Shown here: one piece after another, positions 35,887 to 45,190 of the stretch
Layout: the number at the start of each line of letters is the position of its first letter
Position numbering within the stretch: the stretch's first letter is position 1
Source: Herbaspirillum sp. AP02
GTDB lineage: Bacteria > Pseudomonadota > Gammaproteobacteria > Burkholderiales > Burkholderiaceae_D
DNA length: 64,000 bases
NCBI RefSeq assembly: GCF_015767275.1
Contig: NZ_JADWMY010000016.1
Span: 1 to 64,000 of the forward strand
Direction of reading: 5' to 3'
The notes under the pieces: generated by a model
Seen by the model: the letters and a program-made list of their open reading frames with translations, nothing else
Databases searched by the model: none
What the model was told of the DNA's origin: nothing
Made by a program: the position numbers and the translations under genes

Positions 35887-37470
35887 TCAGAAGGTCCGCT
35901 GCACGTCCGAACGCGGCGGCAGCTGATAGCTCCAGGTCTCGGTCAGCGGCTTGCCATTGGCAGTGAGCGCGGCGCGCAATTCCACCGCCTGCGCGACGTT
36001 GCGGATCTTCACCCGCAAGGTCAGGCGCCAGCCGTTGATGGCCGGATTGGGCTGCAGTTGCGCATCGATCAGCTCGCCATTGTTGGACACGCTCACCTGA
36101 GGCTGCACCTGGGTCCCGGCGGGCAGCTTGCCCAGCGGGCCGCCGGTGAAGTCCACCAGCAGGGCAGTGGTACCGTCGAAGGCGCGGATCAGGTTGGCTT
36201 GCGTGAGCTCACCATCGGTATGGAAGGTCTGCTTGACCCAGCCCACCTCGTTGTTGAGGATGGCCGGCTCGTCCATGGTCCAGTGGATGCGGTAGTCATA
36301 GGCCACCGGCGTGCCGCGCGCCGGCAATTGCGCCGGCAGCCAGTAGGCCACGATGTTGTCGTTGGTCTCGTCGGCGGTGGGGATTTCCACCAGTTGCACC
36401 GCGCCACGGCCCCAGTCGCCACGCGGCTCGATCCAGGCCGAGGGACGCAGGTCATAACGATCCTTCAGGTCTTCGAAAGCCGAGAACTCGCGGCCCCGCT
36501 GCAGCAGTCCGAAGCCACGCGGATTGGTCACCTCGAAGGAACTCACTTCCACATTCTGCGGATCGTTGAGCGGACGCCACAGCCATTCACCATTGCCGGT
36601 GTGGATCGCCAGGCCGTTGGAGTCATGGATGGCCGGGCGGAAGTTGCGGCGCGAGGATTGCTGGTTGGGGCCGAACAGGAACATGCTGGTCAGCGGTGCA
36701 ATGCCCAGGCGACCCACCTCGCCGCGCAGGAACACGCGCGCCTGCACATCCAGCAGCGCATCCTGGCCCGGGGTCAGCGTGAACTTGTAGGCCCCGGTAG
36801 CGCGGGGCGAATCCAGCAGTGCATAGAAGGTCAGTTGCTTCTCGCCCGGGGCCGGACGCTGGATCCAGAATTCGGTAAAGTGCGGGAATTCCTCGCCGCT
36901 CAGCATGGCCGTGTCGATCGCCAGCCCACGCGCCGACAGGCCATAGACCTGCCCCTTGCCGATCACACGGAAGTAGCTCGCGCCCAGCACGCTCATGACT
37001 TCGTCTTCCTTGTCATCGCGATTGAGCGGATAGACCACGCGGAAGCCCGCATAGCCCAGGTGCGCCGTGCTGTCCTTGGCCAGCGCCAGGTCGCCGAAGT
37101 TGAAGCGGTCGGTGCTGTAGCCCACATCCTGCACGCGGCCATCGATGATCTCGTGGATCGCCACCGGCGCGTTGAACTGCATGCCCTGGTGGTAGAAGGC
37201 CAGCTTGAAGGGCGTCTTCTGATCGCGCCATTCGAACTTCTCGCTCTTCGGCTGGATCTTCATGTAGTCGGCGAACTGCATCGCCGCGAAGGTCGGCGAG
37301 AGATTGCTCGCCGGTTTCTGATAAGGCTGGTCGGCCAGCGCCTTGGCGCGTGCCACGGCCTGGTTGAGGTCGAAGCCCTGCCTGCTCTGCGCCTGCACCG
37401 AAGCGGCCAGCAGTGACGCCGACAGCACCATGCCGTGCAGGAAACTCCATTTCAGTCCACGTTTGATCAA
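35887..37470 (-). CDS. opgG: Periplasmic glucan biosynthesis protein OpgG (MdoG), TTG start
   Basis: The start is set at TTG 37470: GGAGAG lies just before it and the product then opens with a clean signal peptide (KRGLKWSFLHGMVLSASLL, cleaved near VQA). ATG starts further upstream or at Met10 fit less well. The 527-aa mature part is an MdoG domain (FDLNQAVARAKALADQPY, YFRVIGKGQVYGLSARGLA, RPSAWIEPRGDWGRG). OpgG helps make osmoregulated periplasmic glucans. Its usual partner opgH does not follow it here. It is divergent from bglX with a 246-bp gap. Confidence 0.93.
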   Translation of the reverse strand: MIKRGLKWSFLHGMVLSASLLAASVQAQSRQGFDLNQAVARAKALADQPYQKPASNLSPTFAAMQFADYMKIQPKSEKFEWRDQKTPFKLAFYHQGMQFNAPVAIHEIIDGRVQDVGYSTDRFNFGDLALAKDSTAHLGYAGFRVVYPLNRDDKEDEVMSVLGASYFRVIGKGQVYGLSARGLAIDTAMLSGEEFPHFTEFWIQRPAPGEKQLTFYALLDSPRATGAYKFTLTPGQDALLDVQARVFLRGEVGRLGIAPLTSMFLFGPNQQSSRRNFRPAIHDSNGLAIHTGNGEWLWRPLNDPQNVEVSSFEVTNPRGFGLLQRGREFSAFEDLKDRYDLRPSAWIEPRGDWGRGAVQLVEIPTADETNDNIVAYWLPAQLPARGTPVAYDYRIHWTMDEPAILNNEVGWVKQTFHTDGELTQANLIRAFDGTTALLVDFTGGPLGKLPAGTQVQPQVSVSNNGELIDAQLQPNPAINGWRLTLRVKIRNVAQAVELRAALTANGKPLTETWSYQLPPRSDVQRTF

Positions 37471-37716
37471 TGCATCTCTCCACAAAGAGGCGGCGTTCCA
37501 GTACAAACAGGCTGGACACCGCCAGGTACCTGACTGTCCTGCAGGCATCAAAACAGAATAATATAGCGAACCGTCCGGCCGGCTAAGCATCATAGAAGAC
37601 AAGCAATTAATGCTCCAGCCATTGCTATCGCCGTCGATACGCTGCTGTCCCGCTTGCGCAAGTTCGTAGAGTAGAGGGCAGTACGCCGCCAAAGTTTAGA
37701 AAAAGAGAGGAAACCT

Positions 37717-40071
37717 GTGTCCCACAAGCTTACCGAGCGGCAAGCCGCGCCCGTGCGCCGCCCCCGCCTGGCCTTGGCCATGACCCTGTGCGCGCTGGCC
37801 TGTACCGCCGCGCTCAGTGGCCCCGCAGCCCATGCGCAAGCCAACCCCGCCTTGCTGGGTGACAAGACCGCCTTCATCGACGACCTGCTGCGTCAGATGA
37901 CGCTGGAAGAAAAGATCGGCCAGTTGCGCCTGATCAGCATCGGCCCGGAAATGCCTGCCAAGAAACTGGCAGAGGAACTGGCCGCCGGCCGCGTCGGTGG
38001 TACCTTCAATTCGGTCACCCGCGCCGAGAACCGTCCGCTGCAGGAAGGCGCGATGCGCTCGCGGCTGAAGATCCCGATGTTCTTCGCCTACGACGTGATC
38101 CACGGTCACCGCACCACCTTCCCGATCGGACTGGGCCTGGCCTCCAGCTGGGACATGGACCTGGTCGCCAAGGCCATGCGTACCGCCGCCGAGGAAGCCG
38201 CTGCCGACAGTATCGACATGACTTTCGCGCCGATGGTGGATATCAGCCGCGATCCGCGCTGGGGCCGTACCTCGGAAGGCTTCGGTGAAGACCCTTATCT
38301 GGTCTCGCGCATCGCCGATGTCTCCGTGCGCGCACTGCAGGGCGAGACCCGTCCCATCGCGGCCAATCGCGTCATGGCCAGCGTCAAGCACTTCGCGCTG
38401 TATGGGGCAGTGGAGGGCGGGCGCGACTACAACGTGGTCAACATGGACCCGCAACGCATGTACAACGACTACCTGCCGCCGTATCGCGCCGCCATCGATG
38501 CCGGCGCCGGTGCCGTGATGGTGGCGCTCAATTCCATCAATGGCGCCCCGGCCACCTCCAACACCTGGCTGCTGCAGGATCTGCTGCGCCGTGACTGGGG
38601 CTTCAAGGGCCTGACCGTGTCTGACCACGGCGCCATCACCGAACTGGTCAACCACGGCGTGGCGCAGAACGACAGCGAAGCGGCGCGCCTGTCCATGAAA
38701 GCCGGTACCGACATGAGCATGGCCGACCAGGTCTACATCAAGCAATTGCCGGCGCTGGTGCGCTCGGGCAAGGTCTCGCAGCAGGAGCTGGACAACGCCG
38801 TGCGCGACATCCTGGGCGCCAAGTACGACCTGGGCCTGTTCAAGGACCCGTTCGTGCGCATCGGCCGTGCCGCCGATGACCCGGCCGATGTCTATGCCGA
38901 TGCGCGCCTGCATCGCGCTGCCGCTCGTGAAGTGGCACAGCAGTCCATGGTGCTGCTGGAAAACCGCAACGCTACGCTGCCGCTGAAGAAGAATGCCCGC
39001 ATCGCGCTGGTCGGCCCGCTGGCCGATTCGCACATCGACATGCTGGGCAGCTGGTCGGCGGCCGGTCGCGACAAGCAGACCATCACCGTGCGCCAGGGCC
39101 TGCAGGCCGCGGTGGGCACGCAGGGCAGGCTGGTCTATGCCCGTGGCGCCAACATCACCGACGACAAGCACATCGTCGATTACCTCAACTTCCTGAACTG
39201 GGATGACCCGGAGGTGGTGCAGGACAAGCGCAGCCCGCAGACGATGATCGATGAAGCCGTGCAGGCGGCCGGCCATGCCGACGTCATCGTGGCCGCCGTG
39301 GGCGAGTCGCGTGGCATGTCGCACGAATCCTCCAGCCGCACCTCGCTGTCGCTGCCACAGAGCCAGCTGGATCTGCTCAAGGCGCTCAAGGCCACCGGCA
39401 AGCCGCTGGTGCTGGTCTTGATGAATGGCCGTCCGCTGGACCTGAACTGGGCACGCGAGAACGCCTCGGCCGTCCTGGAGACCTGGTACACCGGCACCGA
39501 GGGTGGCAATGCGATTGCCGATGTGCTGTTCGGCGACGTCAATCCTTCCGGCAAGCTGCCGCTGACCTTCCCGCGTTCGGTGGGGCAGATCCCGAGCTAC
39601 TACAACCATCCGCGCGTCGGTCGTCCCTACACCGAAGGCAAGCCCGGCAACTACACCTCGCAATACTTCGACGAACCCAATGGCCCGCTCTATCCCTTCG
39701 GCTATGGCCTCAGCTATACCGAGTTCAAGCTCTCCGATGTCAGTCTGTCGCAGCCGACCATGCAGGCCGATGGCAAGGTCGAGGCCAGTGTCACCGTGAA
39801 GAACATCGGCCGTCGCGCCGGTGCGACCGTGGTGCAGCTGTACATCCGCGATGTGGCCGCTTCGGTGGTGCGGCCGGTCAAGGAACTGAAGGATTTCCGC
39901 AAGCTGATGCTGCAGCCGGGAGAGGAAAAACAGGTGCGCTTCAGCATCGACCGCAAGGCGCTGTCCTTCTATAACGCCAAGCTGGAATACGTGGCCGAGC
40001 CGGGTGAATTCCAGGTGCAGGTGGGCTTGGATTCCAAGGATGTGAAGACGGCTTCGTTCAACCTGCAATAG
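37717..40071 (+). CDS. bglX: Periplasmic beta-glucosidase, glycoside hydrolase family 3 (BglX-like), GTG start
   Basis: GTG 37717 follows AGAGAGG, giving a 784-aa protein with a signal peptide (RPRLALAMTLCALACTAALS, cleaved near AHAQ). The GH3 N-domain holds the nucleophile Asp303 in GLTVSDHGA and PRWGRTSEGFGEDPYL; the C-domain has MNGRPLDL, and a fibronectin III-like end (YPFGYGLSYTEF) closes it. BglX hydrolyses beta-linked glucosides in the periplasm. Sitting divergently beside opgG, it may act on glucans or their breakdown products. Confidence 0.93.
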   Translation: MSHKLTERQAAPVRRPRLALAMTLCALACTAALSGPAAHAQANPALLGDKTAFIDDLLRQMTLEEKIGQLRLISIGPEMPAKKLAEELAAGRVGGTFNSVTRAENRPLQEGAMRSRLKIPMFFAYDVIHGHRTTFPIGLGLASSWDMDLVAKAMRTAAEEAAADSIDMTFAPMVDISRDPRWGRTSEGFGEDPYLVSRIADVSVRALQGETRPIAANRVMASVKHFALYGAVEGGRDYNVVNMDPQRMYNDYLPPYRAAIDAGAGAVMVALNSINGAPATSNTWLLQDLLRRDWGFKGLTVSDHGAITELVNHGVAQNDSEAARLSMKAGTDMSMADQVYIKQLPALVRSGKVSQQELDNAVRDILGAKYDLGLFKDPFVRIGRAADDPADVYADARLHRAAAREVAQQSMVLLENRNATLPLKKNARIALVGPLADSHIDMLGSWSAAGRDKQTITVRQGLQAAVGTQGRLVYARGANITDDKHIVDYLNFLNWDDPEVVQDKRSPQTMIDEAVQAAGHADVIVAAVGESRGMSHESSSRTSLSLPQSQLDLLKALKATGKPLVLVLMNGRPLDLNWARENASAVLETWYTGTEGGNAIADVLFGDVNPSGKLPLTFPRSVGQIPSYYNHPRVGRPYTEGKPGNYTSQYFDEPNGPLYPFGYGLSYTEFKLSDVSLSQPTMQADGKVEASVTVKNIGRRAGATVVQLYIRDVAASVVRPVKELKDFRKLMLQPGEEKQVRFSIDRKALSFYNAKLEYVAEPGEFQVQVGLDSKDVKTASFNLQ

Positions 40072-40109
40072 GGGCGGAGCAGGGTCGGAGCAACTCCGGA
40101 GTACGAAGC

Positions 40110-40146
40110 AAAAATGGGCGCACCGTAAAAGGTCCGCCCATTTTTT
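40110..40146. terminator. Bidirectional terminator between bglX and the ABC exporter
   Basis: AAAAATGGGCG (40110-40120) pairs with CGCCCATTTTT (40135-40145) with inner ACC/GGT pairs. T runs on both strands suit convergent bglX and the 40213 gene. Confidence 0.85.
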
Positions 40147-40212
40147 CTGCGCGATCTTCCGCCGCTATCCGTAAATGATATAAACCATTTGCGAGCCGGT
40201 GTCTCGGGCGGA

Positions 40213-42069
40213 TCAGGCGGTCGCCACGACCTGTTCTTCCTCTTCGCCCAGGAAGCCGCCGCTCTGGTGCGCCCACAGCCGCGCATACAAACCGTTGGCC
40301 GCCAGCAGCTCGCTGTGCGTGCCTTGCTCCACGATGTGGCCCTGGTCCAGCACGATCAGGCGATCCATGGCCGCAATGGTGGACAGGCGGTGCGCAATGG
40401 CGACCACGGTCTTGCCTTCCATGAGTTTGTAGAGGCTGGTCTGGATGGCCGCTTCCACTTCCGAATCGAGTGCGCTGGTGGCCTCGTCCAGCAGCAGGAT
40501 GGGCGCATCCTTGAGCATCACGCGGGCAATCGCGATGCGCTGGCGCTGGCCGCCGGACAGTTTCACGCCACGCTCGCCGACGTGCGCGTCATAACCGGTG
40601 CGGCCCTTGGCGTCGGCCAGGGTGCCGATGAAATCATGTGCCTCGGCCCGTTCGGCCGCATGGATCATCTCGGCATCGCTGGCGTCGGGGCGGCCGTAGG
40701 TCACGTTCTCGCGCACCGAACGATGCAGCAGCGAGGTGTCCTGCGTGACCATGCCGATCTGCGCGCGCAGGCTGTCCTGGGTGACGTGGGCGATGTCCTG
40801 GCCATCGATGGTGATGCGGCCGCCCTCGATATCGTAGAAGCGCAGCAGCAGGTTGACGATGGTCGACTTGCCGGCGCCGGACCGGCCGACCAGGCCGATC
40901 TTTTCGCCGGGTCTGATCACCAGGTCCAGGCGGTCCACCACCGGGCGCGGCGCCGCGCCGCCATAGCTGAAGCTCACGCCCTCGAAGCGCAGTTCGCCCT
41001 GCGTGACCTTGAGCGGCCGGGCATCCGGGGCATCCTTGACGTCATGCGCCAGCGCCAGCGTGTTGATGCCGTCCTGTACCGTACCGACGTGCTCGAACAG
41101 CGATGACATTTCCCACATCACCCAGTGGGCGATGCCGTTCAGGCGCAGGGCCATCGCGGTGCTGGCAGCGACCGCGCCGATACCCACCTTGCCCTGCGTC
41201 CACAGGTACAGCGATACCCCGCTGGCTCCGATGATGAGGATCATGTTCAGGATGTGATTGACCACCTCGAAACCCGAGACCAGCCGCATCTGGCGATGCA
41301 CCGTAGTCAGGAATTCGCGCATGGCACTGCGGGCGTAGTCGGCTTCGCGGCCGGCATGCGAGAACAGCTTGACGGTGGCGATGTTGGTGTAGGCGTCCGT
41401 GATGCGGCCGGTCATCATCGAACGTGCATCGGCCTGGTTGCGCGCCACTGCCGACAGGCGCGGCACGAAGTAGCGCAGGGCCACGGCGAAGGCCGCCAGC
41501 CAGAGGAAGAAAGGTGCCAGCATCCACATGTCGAAGCTGCCGACCACGCCGATCAGGGTCGCGAAATAGATGGTGATGAAGACCAGGATGTCGCCCACGA
41601 TCATGCAGAAATCACGCACCGCCAGCGCGCTTTGCATGACCTTGGTGGCGACCCGTCCGGCGAATTCGTTCTGGTAGAAGCTCATGCTCTGGCTCAGCAT
41701 GAGGCGATGGAAATTCCAGCGCAGCAGCATGGGAAAATTACCGGCCAGGGTCTGGTGCTTGAACATGGTCTGCAGTGCGATGAGCAGCGGACTGGCCACC
41801 AGGATCAGCAACAGCCACAGCAGCGTATGCCCCTCTTGCGCCCACAGGTGCGCCGGCTCGATCTTGGACAGCCAGTCGACGATACGGCCCAGCGCGGCAA
41901 ACAGCAGTGCCTCGAATACGCCGATGATGGCCGTCATCAACGTCATGGCGGCGATGTAGGGGCGCACGCCCCGGGTACAGAACCAGATGAAGCGCATGAA
42001 GCCACGTGGGGGCGGCAGGGGGTGTGTTTCCGGATAGGGACGGACCAGTTTTTCGAACCAGCTGAACAT
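40213..42069 (-). CDS. ABC exporter, fused membrane and ATPase domains
   Basis: ATG 42069 (MFSWFEKLVRPYPETHP, with GGAG eight bases before) is preferred to the 42234 frame start. The 618-aa protein has six membrane segments in residues ~25-330 and one ATPase: Walker A GLVGRSGAGKST, signature LSGGQRQRIAIARVML, Walker B ILLLDEATSALD and switch His AIAHRLST. It is an MsbA/McjD-like homodimeric exporter of lipid, drug or peptide; nothing nearby fixes the substrate. Confidence 0.93.
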   Translation of the reverse strand: MFSWFEKLVRPYPETHPLPPPRGFMRFIWFCTRGVRPYIAAMTLMTAIIGVFEALLFAALGRIVDWLSKIEPAHLWAQEGHTLLWLLLILVASPLLIALQTMFKHQTLAGNFPMLLRWNFHRLMLSQSMSFYQNEFAGRVATKVMQSALAVRDFCMIVGDILVFITIYFATLIGVVGSFDMWMLAPFFLWLAAFAVALRYFVPRLSAVARNQADARSMMTGRITDAYTNIATVKLFSHAGREADYARSAMREFLTTVHRQMRLVSGFEVVNHILNMILIIGASGVSLYLWTQGKVGIGAVAASTAMALRLNGIAHWVMWEMSSLFEHVGTVQDGINTLALAHDVKDAPDARPLKVTQGELRFEGVSFSYGGAAPRPVVDRLDLVIRPGEKIGLVGRSGAGKSTIVNLLLRFYDIEGGRITIDGQDIAHVTQDSLRAQIGMVTQDTSLLHRSVRENVTYGRPDASDAEMIHAAERAEAHDFIGTLADAKGRTGYDAHVGERGVKLSGGQRQRIAIARVMLKDAPILLLDEATSALDSEVEAAIQTSLYKLMEGKTVVAIAHRLSTIAAMDRLIVLDQGHIVEQGTHSELLAANGLYARLWAHQSGGFLGEEEEQVVATA

Positions 42070-42379
42070 GCAACAAACTCCAAAAAGGGGGCGGCGGGCG
42101 ACGGCGATGCGGCGGCGGGCGCAGGACAGGCCAAGCTGACCTGTGGCGCGGCTTCGTGCGCGGCTGGCGGATCGTTGCGGCAGCAGGGCCACTATCGTGA
42201 TCCGGGGCTTGCCCGCGGAAATGGTGGAAGCCATGGAAGCCGCATCATCTCATAGGCGAGCTGCCCAGGTGTATCGGACAAGTCAAAAACACTTGTCGGA
42301 AAATCGGAATGGTGGTCGGCGCCTGAGGTTCCCGGATCGGCGATACTGATGAATTGCCCTCCATTCATCTATTGCAGCC
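42070..42379. other. Divergent gap between the ABC exporter and HD genes
   Basis: 310 bases with the two divergent promoters. The part nearest the exporter is GC-rich (42080-42240); the promoter of the HD gene probably lies at 42270-42370. Nothing else was recognised. Confidence 0.4.
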
Positions 42380-43036
42380 ATGAATCTCTCGCAAGCCGCC
42401 GTCGCCTTCCAGCCACAAGAGCCGTTGGCTCTCACGCTGTTGCCCTATGTCCTCGACGATGCCGGTGATGGTTCGCATGATCTCTCGCATCTGCTGCGGG
42501 TCTGGAACAATGCGCGCCGTCTCCAGCAGGAGGAGGGAGGTGACCTGCGCATCCTGCTGGCCGCCGTGCTCTTGCATGACTGCGTGCGGGTGGAGAAGGA
42601 TTCGCCCCTGCGCAGCCAGGCTTCGACGCTCTCGGCGCAACGCGCGCGGGAAATCCTGGACGCGCTGGGGTGGACCGCGCAAGACGCCGACCGCGTAGTC
42701 CATGCCGTGCAGGCCCACAGCTACTCGGCGCAGATCACCCCGCAGTCGCTGGAGGCGAAGATCGTGCAGGATGCCGACCGGCTGGATGCCATCGGCGCCA
42801 TTGGCGTGGCACGTTGCTTCTATGTGGCGGGGCGGATGGGGTCGGCGCTCTATGAACCGCTGGACCCACAGGCGCACGGGCGGGTACTGGACGATCGTCG
42901 CTTCGCGCTGGACCATTTCCCGGCCAAGCTGTTGCGCTTGCAGGAGGGCTTCCAGACCGCCAGCGGAGCGGCCATGGCCAGCGCACGGCAGGCACGCATG
43001 CGCGCGTTCGTGGAGGACTTCCTAGGGGAGTTATGA
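42380..43036 (+). CDS. HD-domain phosphohydrolase (YedJ-like)
   Basis: A 218-aa protein with a full HD motif set: His37 in GSHDLSHLLRV, His66-Asp67 in VLLHDC, and Asp131 in VQDADRLDAIGA. HD proteins of this group hydrolyse phosphate from nucleotides or related molecules with divalent metal. No partner gene is linked. It is followed by a stem-loop and the convergent chemotaxis receptor gene. Confidence 0.9.
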   Translation: MNLSQAAVAFQPQEPLALTLLPYVLDDAGDGSHDLSHLLRVWNNARRLQQEEGGDLRILLAAVLLHDCVRVEKDSPLRSQASTLSAQRAREILDALGWTAQDADRVVHAVQAHSYSAQITPQSLEAKIVQDADRLDAIGAIGVARCFYVAGRMGSALYEPLDPQAHGRVLDDRRFALDHFPAKLLRLQEGFQTASGAAMASARQARMRAFVEDFLGEL

Positions 43037-43097
43037 GGGGGAGGGTGGTGCACAGAGGGTAGCGCCAGCAGCGCCGGCCCGCTCGCGAGGGGAAGAG

Positions 43098-43124
43098 CAG
43101 GTGGCCCCGGATCAAGGCCACCTG
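43098..43124. terminator. Possible terminator between the HD and chemotaxis genes
   Basis: A 9-bp stem CAGGTGGCC / GGCCACCTG with a 9-nt loop lies between two convergent genes; the following T run is weak on both strands. Confidence 0.45.
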
Positions 43125-43149
43125 ATCACCAGATCACTTCACTTGAGCA

Positions 43150-44871
43150 TCAGGCCGCCAGCTTTTCCATCGGCAGTGCCGGTGCCACTTGCAGCGGGAC
43201 CTGTACGGTACGCAACAGCGGTGCGGTTTGCGCTGTCCTTGCCACGGACACCCCCGCCACCGGTGCCGGCACCAGCGCGTCCGGTGCTTCCAGCTGGAAT
43301 ACGCCCACCGCCTGGTTCAGGTTCACCGCCTGCTCTTGCAGCGTGGCCACGGCGGCGCTGGCCTGTTCCACCAGCGCGGCATTGTGCTGGGTCACCTGAT
43401 CCATCAGGGCAATGGCCTTGTTGACTTCCTCGATGCCCACGCTCTGCTCATGGCTGGCGGTGGAAATCTCGCCCATCACATCGGTCACCTGCTGCACGCT
43501 GGTCACGATCTGTTCCATGGTCTCGCCGGCGCGCTCCACCAGGCGGGTACCGTTCTCGACGTTGTCGACCGAGGCATCGATCAGTTGCTTGACCTCCTTG
43601 GCGGCCGCCGCGCTGCGTTGGGCCAAGCTGCGCACCTCGGTGGCGACCACGGCGAAACCGCGTCCCTGTTCACCGGCACGGGCCGCTTCCACTGCGGCAT
43701 TCAAGGCCAGGATATTGGTCTGGAAGGCGATGCCGTCGATCACCCCGATGATGTCCACGATCTTGCGCGACGAGGTGTTGATGGCGGCCATGGTATCGAC
43801 CACCTCTTCGACGATGGCGCCACCCTGCTTGGCGATGTCGGAGGCATTGCGGGCCAGCTGGTTGGCTTCGCGGGCGTGGCCGTCGTTCTGCTTGACGGTG
43901 GCTGTCAGCTGCTCCATGGCCGAGGCGGTTTCTTCCAGCGAGGCGGCCTGGTCTTCGGTGCGGGCCGAGAGGTCGCTGTTGCCGGCGGCGATCTGGGCGC
44001 TGATGGTGGCGACGCCAGCGGCGGCATCGCGCACTTCGCTGACGGTGTTGCGCAGGTTGCCGCTCATTTCGGCCAGGGCTTCCATGATGCTCTGGCGACG
44101 CGCATTGCCGGCATGGCGCAGCGTCACCTCGTGGTACAGCTCGCCACGGTCCACGGCCAGCGCCACGTGCTTGACCTCGTCCGGTTCGGCGCCCAGTGCG
44201 CCACGGATGGAGCGGGTGATCAGCGTGGCCAGCACCACGCCGGCCACCAGCGCGGCGCTGAGCAGGATCAGCATGAAGGCCTGGAAGCCGCGTGCGGTGC
44301 TGCGGGCCTTGGCTGATTCCGCCTGGCTCATACCTTCTTCCAGGTCGATGAACTGGTTGATCGCGGCCAGCCATTCGACAAAGGCCGGCTTGACCTGGCC
44401 CAGCATCAACTGGCGCGCAGCCTCGATGTCACCCGCCTTGCGTGCCGCGATGGCCTTGGCGGCCAGCGGCATGGCGCGGGCTTCCACGGCCTTGATGCGT
44501 TCCAGACTGGCGCGCTCGTCGGGGCGCACGCTCATGCTGGCGAAGACCGCATCGAGCGGCTTGGCCGACTGCTGGTAATCGGCGTCGAGCTTGTCGATCT
44601 GGGCCATCACGTCCTTGACCTCGGCATCGCCCACCAGGGTCAAGTCGCGCAGGGCGATGGCGCGGTCATGCACGCTGCCGCGGAAGTTGATGGCGTAGCG
44701 CTGCTTGACGTTGTTGTCTTCGCTGACCCGCGCTAGGCTGCCCTCGATGGCATTGACCTTGGTAATGCTGACCACGGTCAGCACCAGCATCATTGCCAGT
44801 ACCAGCGCAAAGCTCAGCGACAATTGGGTGGCGACGCTCAGTGAGCGACGCTTGGGGGTAAGTGGATGCAT
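43150..44871 (-). CDS. Methyl-accepting chemotaxis protein
   Basis: A 573-aa receptor: first membrane span ~14-36, a four-helix-bundle type periplasmic domain ~37-190, second span ~195-215, a HAMP region, then the cytoplasmic signalling helix pair with the conserved tip [18 protein letters not shown] and [18 protein letters not shown]. It signals through CheW/CheA; the tail ends EKLAA, without the NWETF pentapeptide for CheR binding. The ligand is unknown. Confidence 0.95.
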   Translation of the reverse strand: MHPLTPKRRSLSVATQLSLSFALVLAMMLVLTVVSITKVNAIEGSLARVSEDNNVKQRYAINFRGSVHDRAIALRDLTLVGDAEVKDVMAQIDKLDADYQQSAKPLDAVFASMSVRPDERASLERIKAVEARAMPLAAKAIAARKAGDIEAARQLMLGQVKPAFVEWLAAINQFIDLEEGMSQAESAKARSTARGFQAFMLILLSAALVAGVVLATLITRSIRGALGAEPDEVKHVALAVDRGELYHEVTLRHAGNARRQSIMEALAEMSGNLRNTVSEVRDAAAGVATISAQIAAGNSDLSARTEDQAASLEETASAMEQLTATVKQNDGHAREANQLARNASDIAKQGGAIVEEVVDTMAAINTSSRKIVDIIGVIDGIAFQTNILALNAAVEAARAGEQGRGFAVVATEVRSLAQRSAAAAKEVKQLIDASVDNVENGTRLVERAGETMEQIVTSVQQVTDVMGEISTASHEQSVGIEEVNKAIALMDQVTQHNAALVEQASAAVATLQEQAVNLNQAVGVFQLEAPDALVPAPVAGVSVARTAQTAPLLRTVQVPLQVAPALPMEKLAA

Positions 44872-45190
44872 GACAGGCTCCCTGGAATGATGGACTGGTG
44901 ACGCGACAGTGACTTGTGACCGATGCTGCCGATGTTGCCGATTATTGCGGGTCAGCCCGCAGGCGCCTACCAGACGATGGTATTAGTCCGCCTTCGGACG
45001 CGGCGTTGATGACCGGCAACATGGTGCGAAGAGGGCAGTCTAGCGGCAATCGCCACGGCCCTGGATTGAATCTTCCGATGGAAGCGATAGTCTCTGCGCG
45101 GTCCCACAGGATGGGCGGGAGAGGGTGCTTAAGCCTGCGTTAAGTCTTCTGCGGCAAGCTGGGCAGCAAAACAACCGCCAGGACCACGAC
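44872..45190. other. Divergent gap between the chemotaxis receptor and SbmA-like genes
   Basis: About 320 bases carrying promoters for both genes. A longer GTG frame start at 45125 for the right-hand gene is ignored. No structure of note was seen. Confidence 0.4.

Noticed and set aside
37696..40068. 790-codon open frame opposite bglX
   Set aside because: Mirror of the GH3 gene with no recognisable domain; high-GC shadow.
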